A stretch of DNA of 18,751 nt from Coemansia sp. RSA 1804 (GCA_027578815.1 JANBTH010000379.1:1-18751), one strand, 5' to 3'. Shown: positions 8,160-15,008, counted from the stretch's first letter. Translations and numbers: made by a program. Notes: generated by a model from the letters alone, not told the origin.

Positions 8160-8610
8160 GCATTGTTGATTGCATTTTAGGTGAAAATTTAATTGAAAAC
8201 TACAATTGTCAAATGTAGTAGTCATACGGTGTGGCATATTATAAAAGATATATTGAGTAACTTGAAAATGACTAAAGGACGCCAACCCAGATTCAATATC
8301 GAATCCTGAAGTGATGGGCTTCACATATCCCAACAACACTTGATTTAATTATCACATCTGATTATTTCTAGCTTACTTAGCTGTGAAATCATATTGTTGG
8401 CTAGATTAAATTGTATAATTAAATTCTTTTGTGAATTTCTTTGATAGTGTCTCATTTGATACTGAAATATTCAATGAGATTTTTGCATTTCATTAATATT
8501 TGGGGGCAAGTGCACAATTTCTAATTAGCTAAATGCAAGCCCAATATTGGGGAAGTATCACCAAAATAATAAATATAAACGATAATCAATTTAATTAAAG
8601 TGAATAAAGC

Positions 8611-8635
8611 TATTCACTTACTTTATAAGGCTGTT
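8611..8635 (+). promoter_or_regulatory. Conserved upstream element, module 2
   Basis: The block begins TATTCACTTACTTTATAAGG, 201 nt before the TATA box. It matches modules 1 and 3 at 20 of 25 positions each. Confidence 0.45.
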
Positions 8636-8809
8636 ACAATAGTAAGAGAATAATTTTTTTAATAAAACATGATTTGCAGTCACCAGATTTCAGCATTAAC
8701 ATTCTTTGCTCACAGGAATGTGCTGAAAATTGGCAATTTACAAACAGTTATCTCTATGAAATTAAACTTAATAAGCGCTTTGACAATTTACGACATATTG
8801 CCATATCGC

Positions 8810-8839
8810 CATATAAAAGCAGGCTGTTTTCTTGTCTGC
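8810..8839 (+). promoter_or_regulatory. TATA box and adjoining stem, module 2
   Basis: TATAAA at 8812-8817 lies 124 nt before the ATG. GCAGGC (8819-8824) faces GTCTGC (8834-8839). The one change from module 1 (C to T) turns a G-C pair into a G-U pair, so the RNA stem would survive. Confidence 0.6.
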
Positions 8840-8935
8840 TGTCAGAATAAAAAATATCTATTCATCAACCATTCACTATTCATTGATATCATTGCCACAA
8901 GATTTATCTTTTAGCTAGATTAGATTGCCATTATC

Positions 8936-9055
8936 ATGAGTGATTCAAAACCCCAACCTAAAGGAGGATACAGATGTACCTCTTGTCTGGGAAAAACAGA
9001 AGAGGTAGGAGGCCAAAAGCCAGCAACGTGCAAATGGTGTGGCAGTGCGCTATAA
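8936..9055 (+). CDS. Zinc-ribbon-like microprotein, copy 2 (39 aa)
   Basis: This 39-residue ORF starts MSDSKPQPKGGY. Cysteines at 14, 17, 32 and 35 give C-x2-C-x14-C-x-W-C, and the end reads CKWCGSAL, a classic zinc-knuckle turn with Gly after the last Cys. It is the cleanest of the three copies and close to the smallest size at which a zinc ribbon could fold. There is no signal peptide. It has a TATA box 124 nt upstream and AATAAA 144 nt after the stop, matching the other two copies. Its TAA stop lies inside a 9-bp perfect hairpin stem. The function is unknown; a regulatory adaptor or a nucleic-acid-binding peptide would fit. Expression is not shown by sequence alone, but conserved cysteine spacing across three diverged copies argues for past or present selection on the protein. 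Confidence 0.65.
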   Translation: MSDSKPQPKGGYRCTSCLGKTEEVGGQKPATCKWCGSAL

Positions 9056-9073
9056 TGTTGTAAAAACATTATA
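9051..9073 (+). other. 9-bp hairpin enclosing the stop codon, module 2
   Basis: TATAATGTT (9051-9059) is perfectly complementary to AACATTATA (9065-9073) with loop GTAAA. The TAA stop (9053-9055) is inside the left arm. Module 1 retains 7 bp and module 3 about 6 of 8. Confidence 0.55.
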
Positions 9074-9198
9074 TACTCCAGTTTTCTTTTTTAACGCTTG
9101 GCTAGTCTGACACTTGAAGATAGTATTGATTCAATATTCAATTTTACGCTGGCCGACAATCTAGAAATTTTATAGGACTATATAGTTGCTTGGTATTG

Positions 9199-9204
9199 AA
9201 TAAA
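9199..9204 (+). terminator. AATAAA polyadenylation signal, copy 2
   Basis: AATAAA 144 nt after the stop of the second microgene, in the conserved block followed by ATAAGAAACAAAG. Confidence 0.5.
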
Positions 9205-9612
9205 ATAAGAAACAAAGTATTGTTTATTGAGTATTTTAGTTGCTTCGTTATTAAAAAAACCACATGCACCAAGTATAATAGTCATACGGGCAATAAAAAA
9301 GTGACAAAAGCATAAGAGAAACAACTCCAAGTTATTGGCAGAGGTCCTCAAAGTTAGCTGTTATTTTAAATGGCAGCAGACAGTGCAATAATTTTTGATA
9401 GCAACTGAAACATGGCTGTAAAAATATTAGAAACAAAAAACTTTCTAACCTTTTACTTACAGTAACGCATATATATTAAACAAAGCGGTAAGCAGACAAG
9501 CGACTACCCACACCCACTGTTGGTAAAAGGCGCGCATCTAGAAAGTCATTTTTTGCTAATTGGCTTTTAATCATTCAATTATTTTCTATGTCAAATGTAC
9601 CGAATCCACACC

Positions 9613-9735
9613 ATCAGTACTAGAATTTTAAAAAATAAAAAGTTAGCAAAAGATAAGAGCAAGAAAACGGAAGATAGAATGAGAGGCACCAGTTGTAAGC
9701 CAAATGTAAAAATGTGCTTTCTGAGACTTTTCTAA
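9613..9735 (+). pseudogene. Relic of a fourth microgene (start lost)
   Basis: From 9606 the sequence aligns without gaps to the start of copy 1. ACC-ATC-AGT-ACT stands where copy 1 has ATC-ATG-AGT-ACT, and it continues AGA ATT TTA AAA AAT against AAA ATT TCA AAA AAC. The start codon has become ATC (9613-9615). The frame stays open for 40 codons to TAA at 9733, similar to the live copies, and reads STRILKNK like STKISKNK. The C-x2-C knuckles are gone; only two Cys remain, at codons 28 and 35. It lies between modules 2 and 3, which explains the larger spacing between those copies (1448 nt against 1074 nt). It is most likely a decayed duplicate of copy 1. Confidence 0.45.
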
Positions 9736-9764
9736 CCCAAATTAATAAAGAAAATGGCAAAACT

Positions 9765-9830
9765 TAGTTGCTTCCTAAGGTTGAACCCAGGACTTGCCCA
9801 TGTTACAATCACGTATTGTACATTCATTTG
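9765..9830 (-). other. Possible tRNA-derived fragment
   Basis: On the minus strand the sequence reads CCTGGGTTCAACCTTAGG, with a near match to the B box/T-loop (GGTTCAA). It is preceded by GTGATTGTAACATGGGCAAG, which resembles an anticodon/variable region. No A box or complete cloverleaf can be drawn, so it is at best a degraded tRNA or SINE remnant. Confidence 0.22.
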
Positions 9831-10089
9831 AACATATTATCTTATTAATTTTAAGCTTACTTAGTTGTGGAATCATATTGCAAACTAAATTGAATTGTAT
9901 AATTAAATCTTCCTGAGGTTTTCCTTAACACATGTCTGGTGCTCGGATATCCGATAATGAGACTTTGATATCTTATTAATATTTGTGAAACATGTGTGCA
10001 ATTAATTAGCAAGCTCAAGTCGGCATTGGGAAGCTGATAACAAATATTAGACAAAGAAAAGGAAACCGCATGACTAAAGCAGACAAACT

Positions 10090-10114
10090 CATTCACTTGC
10101 TTTACAAGGCTCAT
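10090..10114 (+). promoter_or_regulatory. Conserved upstream element, module 3
   Basis: The block begins CATTCACTTGCTTTACAAGG, 175 nt before the TATA box. It shares 20 of 25 positions with module 2. Confidence 0.45.
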
Positions 10115-10262
10115 ATTAGAGTGAGAAAACCGATGTATTGCCAGAAAAGGCCCTGTTCAAGGTCACTTGATTTACACTTGCGCAATATGTACTGACTGGA
10201 GTGTGCCAAAATGAACAATTTACAGACGCAGATAGGCACTGTGTTAATTAACAAAATATTGC

Positions 10263-10270
10263 CATATAAA
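10263..10270 (+). promoter_or_regulatory. TATA box, module 3
   Basis: CATATAAA, with TATAAA at 10265-10270, 119 nt before the ATG. The preceding ATATTGCCATA is shared with module 2. The GCAGGC stem of modules 1 and 2 is not preserved here. Confidence 0.6.
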
Positions 10271-10383
10271 AGCAAATGGTTATCTCGCTCGTTGGCAAAA
10301 TAAAAGAATTTATTATAACACACGCACTATTCAAGTTTCAATACCACAAGAGCTACCGTTTGTTAGATTAAACTACTATCTTT

Positions 10384-10533
10384 ATGAGCACTCAAGAGAC
10401 GCCAACTGAAATTGAGCACAAATGTGTTGTTTGTGATATTATTGCAGATCAAAAAGGCGAAACCCCACCAAAAAGATGCAAATGGTGTACATGCAATACG
10501 TTTGTCCAGGTAGTGTCAAAACCCAAGTTATAA
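10384..10533 (+). CDS. Zinc-ribbon-like microprotein, copy 3 (49 aa)
   Basis: This 49-residue ORF starts MSTQETPTEIEHK. Cysteines at 14, 17, 32 and 35 again form C-x2-C-x14-C-x-W-C (CKWC), followed by an extra Cys at 37 (CTC). The C-terminal tail (NTFVQVVSKPKL) is longer than in copy 2. No signal peptide or hydrophobic segment is present. TATA lies 119 nt upstream and AATAAA 143 nt after the stop. Relative to copies 1 and 2 the cysteine frame is intact even though most other codons differ, which is hard to explain without protein-level constraint. It is the copy nearest the acyltransferase genes, 0.9 kb away. The function is unknown, and the zinc-ribbon assignment rests on the cysteine pattern alone. 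Confidence 0.62.
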   Translation: MSTQETPTEIEHKCVVCDIIADQKGETPPKRCKWCTCNTFVQVVSKPKL

Positions 10534-10675
10534 CGTATTTTCAACATTACACACCACGGTTTACTTTTTAAACACTCTGCTGGCCTGATACTCGACGATA
10601 ACAGCGACTTTATATCCAATTCTATGGTAGTTGACAATCCAACAGCTTGGAGGCCTAACTGGGCGTTTGTTTTAT

Positions 10676-10681
10676 AATAAA
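10676..10681 (+). terminator. AATAAA polyadenylation signal, copy 3
   Basis: AATAAA 143 nt after the stop of the third microgene, followed by GTAAGAAT as in module 1. Confidence 0.5.
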
Positions 10682-10690
10682 GTAAGAATT

Positions 10691-11100
10691 ATGGCATTTC
10701 TAATTGCTCTTTTTGGTGGCATTTTTATTGAATACTACATGTATCGGAAACTAGTGACTATACATGTAATACAAAGAATTGACGCAGGTATAGAAAAGAA
10801 ACGTCAACACAGTTTTATCCACAGCAACTGCAACATACACAGAAACCAGGTGTTGCGTTGAAATCGGAAATAACAGAAACAAACTAGAAAAAGCACTTGC
10901 TGGATTTTCACTACAAGTGACACAAATGCGCCAGTAAAAAAGTGGATAAACAAGAAACAAACAACCACTGCATCCATGCGCATCTTGAAGGTCGCATTAA
11001 CAGATTGCTAAGAGGTGTTGATCTGCAAGAAAGTCGCAGTTTAGAGGAAGAAAAACTAGTAGATGCTGCAGATTTTGCTTTAGCTTTAATGTTTACATAA
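10691..11100 (+). pseudogene. Frame-broken gene: membrane anchor plus helical tail
   Basis: An ATG at 10691 opens a 56-codon frame beginning MAFLIALFGGIFIEYYMYRK, a hydrophobic N-terminal helix followed by basic residues. Coding-like sequence then continues in other frames. Around 10863-10937 it reads NRNKLEKALAGFSLQVTQMR; from 10939 it passes through HAHLEGRINRLLRGVDLQES and ends in ADFALALMFT at a TAA (11098-11100). That stop overlaps an AATAAA (11099-11104). At least two frame changes are needed. The only GT...AG solution I find for the first is a 25-nt intron (10788-10812), implausibly short, so decay is more likely. Modules 1 and 2 carry sequence related to its start after their own AATAAA, without the ATG. 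I do not recognise the protein. Confidence 0.4.
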
Positions 11101-11141
11101 TAAAACTTTTTTGGTGGTTGTCAAAATAAACAACAAGGAGC

Positions 11142-11147
11142 TATAAA
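11142..11147 (+). promoter_or_regulatory. TATA box for first acyltransferase
   Basis: GCTATAAAACG lies 165 nt before the ATG at 11307. It is the only good TATA match at a sensible distance; a second one (CTATAATAAA, about 11274) is too close to the start codon. Confidence 0.4.
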
Positions 11148-11306
11148 ACGGCAAAGCATGCGGCAGTCCTCTTTTTCTTCTGTTACTAAAGTATTTTAAA
11201 TTAGTTCTTTTCATTAGTTCATTATTACAGCAAAGCTTACGTTTAAGCACAAACATTCAATCTTCCTTTTTTCCTATAATAAATTTTGGTTTTCTTTGTC
11301 TTAGCC

Positions 11307-12809
11307 ATGGATTCTTTTGTCAGCTCTGTTGCCCCGCAGGCCATCTACCTGGATGGCATGGATAACTCGAATTTAGCACATTGCGTGTCTATCTGCTACT
11401 GGTACGAGAACGACAACCGCAATTCTGACAACTTTTTTGCGCCAGCAGAGACACTGAAGTGTGCATTTTACAAGACAATGGAGGAGATTCCTATTCTTGC
11501 CGGGCACATAAAAACCGACCCAACAGGCCGTATGTATGTCAAAATCGATAAAGAAAACCTAAACATGCCAATATACACGGACGTCTGCTGTGATATGGAT
11601 TATTCAACCATGATCAAAAATGGATTTAATGTCTATAAGCTCCCGATGGACTTGCGCGAGGATTTTGGTGTTCCTGCCCCGCCAGGACTAATCGGAGGTC
11701 AAATCAAACTAGCTCGTATTCGTATAATCAGGTTTAGGAACAACAGCGGTGTTCTTGTGTATGCAAGCATTGCGCATGGTATTGTTGACGGACACGGATA
11801 TACACAGATTATGAATCGCTGGGCAGAAATATCAAGGTGGATGCTGCAATCTCAGGATGCTAAAGCCACACCGTTCCCAGTACGCCAGTTACTTTATGAC
11901 CGTTCAATCCACAACGACTATCGTTCTGATAAAACAGATGCGCTAGAGCCGGGAGTAATTGATGCATTGACTACAAGAAATGCCTTGACCAAATGGCTAA
12001 TGTGGCTATCTCCAAGTTCACGCCTAAGAGTATTTAAGGCAATATCCGTTGGAATTGCCCATACGTGCAGCTTTTTCTATATCTCCGCCAAGACTATGGA
12101 AGATCTGCGTGCCAGAGTGCAGAAACATGCTCCAAGCGGTGTCCGACTTTCAATCAACGACGTTCTTACCGCGTATCTAATTATTGTTGTTGGCCAGGCA
12201 AAGGAAAAGGCAAACACTGGCTGGTGGAAAAAGTCAGCAGCGTTTCTGGCAATTCGCAAGCTATCTGGAAATAGACTAGGCAAGCCCAAGGAGCTGATAT
12301 CTACTACCGCCACAAGTGCCCGTTCTCGTCTAAACCATCCTGATTGTGAAAAATACGTAGGTAATTTGTACTTTGGAAAGAGTAAAACGTATTCACAGGA
12401 CGAATTCAAGCAAGAGCTTACCGATAAGGCATTGTCAGATTTGGCGCTCAAGGTACACCAAGTCATTTCATCCGTGAATGAACAGGTCATCGGTCAGTTC
12501 GGATTCCTGCAAAACAAGGAGCCAGATGGTTTCATGTGGCCCTTGGTTGGATATGCATGGGAAAGAAACAAACTGGTAATGACCAACCAGTCGAGATTTG
12601 ACCACTACGGTGTTGATTTTGGCGCTGGCATTCCAAAGATTGTTCGCCATGCACCTCACGCGTTTACGGATACCGTGTACGTGATGCCAGTTCACCCAGC
12701 AACAGGAGGCTATCTGATTGAGTTTAAAATTGCGCCTAAAATTGAAGCGAATATTATTCGCGACAGCCGTTGGATGAAGCTGGTGGACAGATACGACAAC
12801 TACATGTAG
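11307..12809 (+). CDS. HXXXD (BAHD-like) acyltransferase, tandem copy 1
   Basis: Predicted 500-residue acyl-CoA-dependent acyltransferase of the transferase family (PF02458 type: plant BAHD enzymes, fungal trichothecene 3-O-acetyltransferases). The catalytic HXXXD motif is HGIVD, His157 and Asp161. The structural motif DFGxG is DFGAG at 437-441, in the usual place near the C-terminus. Length is slightly above the family's usual 430-480. No signal peptide or membrane segment is seen, so it is probably cytosolic. Start: the frame is open 21 nt further upstream, but only to a TTG. ATG at 11307, in context TTAGCCATGG, gives the N-terminus MDSFVSSV, which matches the two downstream paralogues. AATAAA lies at 12851. 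The acceptor substrate is unknown. It heads three tandem same-strand copies. Confidence 0.9.
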   Translation: MDSFVSSVAPQAIYLDGMDNSNLAHCVSICYWYENDNRNSDNFFAPAETLKCAFYKTMEEIPILAGHIKTDPTGRMYVKIDKENLNMPIYTDVCCDMDYSTMIKNGFNVYKLPMDLREDFGVPAPPGLIGGQIKLARIRIIRFRNNSGVLVYASIAHGIVDGHGYTQIMNRWAEISRWMLQSQDAKATPFPVRQLLYDRSIHNDYRSDKTDALEPGVIDALTTRNALTKWLMWLSPSSRLRVFKAISVGIAHTCSFFYISAKTMEDLRARVQKHAPSGVRLSINDVLTAYLIIVVGQAKEKANTGWWKKSAAFLAIRKLSGNRLGKPKELISTTATSARSRLNHPDCEKYVGNLYFGKSKTYSQDEFKQELTDKALSDLALKVHQVISSVNEQVIGQFGFLQNKEPDGFMWPLVGYAWERNKLVMTNQSRFDHYGVDFGAGIPKIVRHAPHAFTDTVYVMPVHPATGGYLIEFKIAPKIEANIIRDSRWMKLVDRYDNYM

Positions 12810-13179
12810 TCTTTTGTTTGCCTGTTTTATTAAACCTGCTGCACTTGTGGAATAAAGAAATGCTGGATTTCCATTCTAGGTTGCACAAATGCATCTGTTG
12901 CAGAACACATGTTTTGGAAACACAACAAACAAGAAAATAAACCGATTGCCAGCCTCACATTTGGCACTATTTAATCAACAAACACGTTGCAAGAAAAGCT
13001 CTGCATGTCATATACGGACATGATATTCTGCGTCGTCACTTCTAATTAGATAATAAAACTTGTCTTTCGACTGGAAAACTTCTTAAAATGGAATACATTC
13101 GACTTTTGTTTATTCATTGATATTGCTTCACCAAAGTGATTCATTTTTACTATTCTTTACTTTTTTTCCTTTTAAAGTC
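12810..13179. other. Intergenic between acyltransferases 1 and 2
   Basis: This 370-nt gap holds the 3' end of copy 1 with AATAAA at 12851-12856. The block 12851-12892 resembles sequence upstream of copy 1 (10888-10929). The gap ends with a pyrimidine-rich tract just before the copy 2 ATG. TAATAAAAC near 13051, 129 nt before the ATG, is a weak TATA candidate. No gene is seen. Confidence 0.6.
12851..12856 (+). terminator. AATAAA polyadenylation signal, acyltransferase 1
   Basis: AATAAA starts 42 nt after the stop codon of the first acyltransferase, a normal position for a short fungal 3' UTR. Confidence 0.5.
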
Positions 13180-14682
13180 ATGGACTCGTTTGTTAATTCT
13201 GTCAGCTCGCAGACCATTCCTTTGGATGGGATTGATGCTGGGTTCTTTGCGTTTAGCATATCAATGTGCTACTGGTACAAAAACAGCGCACGCAGTTCAT
13301 GGAGTACGTTTATGCCACCCGATGTACTCGAGAAATCCTTCTACAGGGCAATGCAAGAGTTTCCTATTCTTGCGGGCCAGTTAAAGACCAACGCAAACAA
13401 TCGTATGTATATCAGGGTTGACAAGGATGATCTGAACATGCCAGTTTACACAGACACGTGCTGCAATTTGGAATATTCGGACATGCAAGAATCTGGATTC
13501 AATATCCACAAGCTTCCTGTCAATCTGAGCGGGGAGTACGGTGTTCCTGTCTCGTCCAGAGCAATTGGTGGAAGAATAAAGCCAGCCTACTTCCACGTAT
13601 TCAGGTTCAAGAATAACAGCGGTCTGCTCTTATTTGTCAGCGTTGCGCACTATGCTGTTGACGGGTATGGGTGCTCGCAATTTATAAGCCGCTGGGCTGA
13701 GATATCAAGATGGATGCAGCAAACCCAAAGCGGCAATAGCGTGGAGCAGCTACCAGTTCGCCAGTGCACGTTTGATCGTTCGATTCACGACAGCTATTGT
13801 CTGAAACAAGCCGATGATCTGGATGCGTTGACATTTGAGGGGTTGGCTACCAGAACACTCTTTTCAAGATGGCTGGCATGGATATCGCCGGAAATGCGCG
13901 GAAGGGTCTTCAAGTTAATGTCAAACAAAACCAGCCGTAAATGCAGCTTTTTCCACATCTCTGCAAAGACAATGGATGATCTTCGTGCCAGGGTGCAAGC
14001 GCACGCACCGGAAGGTATTCGGTACACTGCCAACGACGTTATCAGCGCATATCTAACAATTGTTATAGGTCAGGCAAAAGAGAAGGCGTTTGAGGACAAG
14101 TGGAAAAAACCATTGCGGTTGGCGGTTCGTGCGCTCTCAGGCAATAAGCTAGGCAAGCACAAGGATCTGGTTACAACAATCGATATGAATATTCGCCCTC
14201 GTGTCAATAATCCCGATGCAATGGACTTTACGGGAAACATGGTGATGGGAAGAAGTATCGTGTTTTCGCAGAATGAGGTTCAGCAGGAACCCATTGACAA
14301 GGCGGTGTCTGAATTAGCCTTGAGAATAAACCAGGCAATGTCGTCAGTGGATTTGCAGTATCTTGGCCAGGTATGGTACCTGCAAAACAAGGAGTCAGAC
14401 AGCTACATGTGGCCAACTTGGTGTTACGCAAAGAACAGCAACAAATTGGTTGTCAGTAACCAGGCTAGATTTGCTCACTATAGCATTGATTTTGGAGCGG
14501 GTAGTCCTGACATGGTTCGGCACGCGCCTCATTCGTTTAGGGATACCATATTTATAATGCCAGATAACCCAGCTACAGGCGGATACATATTTGAGTTTAA
14601 ACTGGGACCGGTCGTAGAGGCCAATCTCGTTTGCAACAAAGACTGGATGAGGCTGGTTGACAAGTACGACAGTTACATGTAG
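13180..14682 (+). CDS. HXXXD (BAHD-like) acyltransferase, tandem copy 2
   Basis: Predicted 500-residue paralogue, exactly the length of copy 1. The catalytic motif is HYAVD (His157, Asp161), and DFGAG is again at 437-441, so the alignment has essentially no net gaps. The N-terminus MDSFVNSVSSQTIPLDG matches copy 1 at most positions, and the C-terminus (LVDKYDSYM) is shared. The frame is open upstream to a TTG at 13117, but ATG 13180 matches the paralogues and is preferred. Residues lining the active site differ (for instance HYAVDGYG against HGIVDGHG), so its acyl acceptor may differ from that of copy 1. No AATAAA is evident downstream, only TTTAATATTTTA near 14700. It was probably formed by tandem duplication and is now well diverged. 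Confidence 0.9.
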   Translation: MDSFVNSVSSQTIPLDGIDAGFFAFSISMCYWYKNSARSSWSTFMPPDVLEKSFYRAMQEFPILAGQLKTNANNRMYIRVDKDDLNMPVYTDTCCNLEYSDMQESGFNIHKLPVNLSGEYGVPVSSRAIGGRIKPAYFHVFRFKNNSGLLLFVSVAHYAVDGYGCSQFISRWAEISRWMQQTQSGNSVEQLPVRQCTFDRSIHDSYCLKQADDLDALTFEGLATRTLFSRWLAWISPEMRGRVFKLMSNKTSRKCSFFHISAKTMDDLRARVQAHAPEGIRYTANDVISAYLTIVIGQAKEKAFEDKWKKPLRLAVRALSGNKLGKHKDLVTTIDMNIRPRVNNPDAMDFTGNMVMGRSIVFSQNEVQQEPIDKAVSELALRINQAMSSVDLQYLGQVWYLQNKESDSYMWPTWCYAKNSNKLVVSNQARFAHYSIDFGAGSPDMVRHAPHSFRDTIFIMPDNPATGGYIFEFKLGPVVEANLVCNKDWMRLVDKYDSYM

Positions 14683-15008
14683 GCCGTCTTTTGAAGCAAA
14701 TTTAATATTTTAACATCCTCTTATTCGAATTAGTAGCCCTATAGTCTTAATTAAATTGAGCCTAAATGCTTCGTCATGGTTGGCTTCTGCATGCTCATAA
14801 TCCCTATATTTTTTGGCGCTTTCTGTTCATTATAAGACTTGAAGTCTTTATTTCAGATATACGTGTAAAATATTCCTATCATGTAAAAGATGTGGAATTT
14901 TGCATTAATACGAATATTTTGTCTTTTATTCTTGTGAACACACTGTCTAGCATATTAATTTTTGCACTACTTCCATTTTCCTATAAACAAGGCCTCCAGA
15001 CTGTCAAT
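14683..15008. other. Intergenic between acyltransferases 2 and 3
   Basis: This 326-nt AT-rich gap has an in-frame open stretch from ATG 14766 into copy 3. Its hydrophobic, Ile/Phe-rich translation is what AT-rich DNA gives, and neither paralogue has such an extension. CTATAAACAAG at 14981 resembles the TTCCTATAA found before copy 1. I treat it as promoter and leader. Confidence 0.55.

Larger units (their letters stand above)
7291..8240 (+). repeat. Module 1 of a three-copy diverged repeat
   Basis: Boundaries are approximate. Landmarks shared with modules 2 and 3, in order, are: a TGTCTCATTT / TTGCACAGTTTCT / GCAAGCCCA block (7350-7460), a 25-nt CATTCACTT element (7530-7554), CAATTTACAGA (7661-7671), a TATA box (7736-7741), the microgene ATG (7862), a hairpin after the stop (7999-8021), TTGACAATCTAGAA (8099-8112), AATAAA (8154-8159) and GTCATACGG near 8221. 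The order and spacing match module 2 closely. Confidence 0.75.
8365..9295 (+). repeat. Module 2 of a three-copy diverged repeat
   Basis: Boundaries are approximate. The module opens with AGCTTACTTAGCTGTG (8370-8385), shared with module 3 over more than 50 nt and continuing to TTGTATAATTAAAT. It then has TGTCTCATTT, GTGCACAATTTCT and GCAAGCCCA as in module 1, the 25-nt element (8611-8635), GGCAATTTACAAA, TATA (8812), the ATG (8936), the stop hairpin (9051-9073), CGACAATCTAGAAA, AATAAA (9199-9204) and GTCATACGG near 9282. Confidence 0.75.
9845..10755 (+). repeat. Module 3 of a three-copy diverged repeat
   Basis: Boundaries are approximate. The module opens with AAGCTTACTTAGTTGTG (9853-9869), as in module 2, followed by TTGTATAATTAAAT. 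It then has the 25-nt element (10090-10114), ACAATTTACAGA, TATA (10265), the ATG (10384), a weakened post-stop hairpin, GTTGACAATCCAAC and AATAAA (10676-10681). It is more diverged than modules 1 and 2 are from each other. Confidence 0.7.
7165..11306. other. AT-rich region of repeated microgene modules
   Basis: This 4.1-kb stretch lies between the DUF2358 gene and the first acyltransferase. It has no long ORF and is visibly more AT-rich than the flanking genes. It is not empty: it contains three diverged copies of one roughly 0.9-kb module, a fourth relic near 9613, a tRNA-like fragment near 9765-9830 and a broken gene at 10691-11100, each listed separately. Segments 7165-7290, 8240-8365 and 9300-9600 hold nothing further I can name. 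Confidence 0.65.

Noticed and set aside
7165..11306. CRISPR-like or transposon explanation for the repeated modules
   Set aside because: Copies are about 0.9 kb, diverged, without short direct repeats and spacers. I see no terminal inverted repeats, transposase or reverse transcriptase, and each copy has a gene-like layout.
13117..13179. 21-codon upstream extension of acyltransferase 2
   Set aside because: It starts at TTG and reads through a pyrimidine tract; the ATG at 13180 matches both paralogues.
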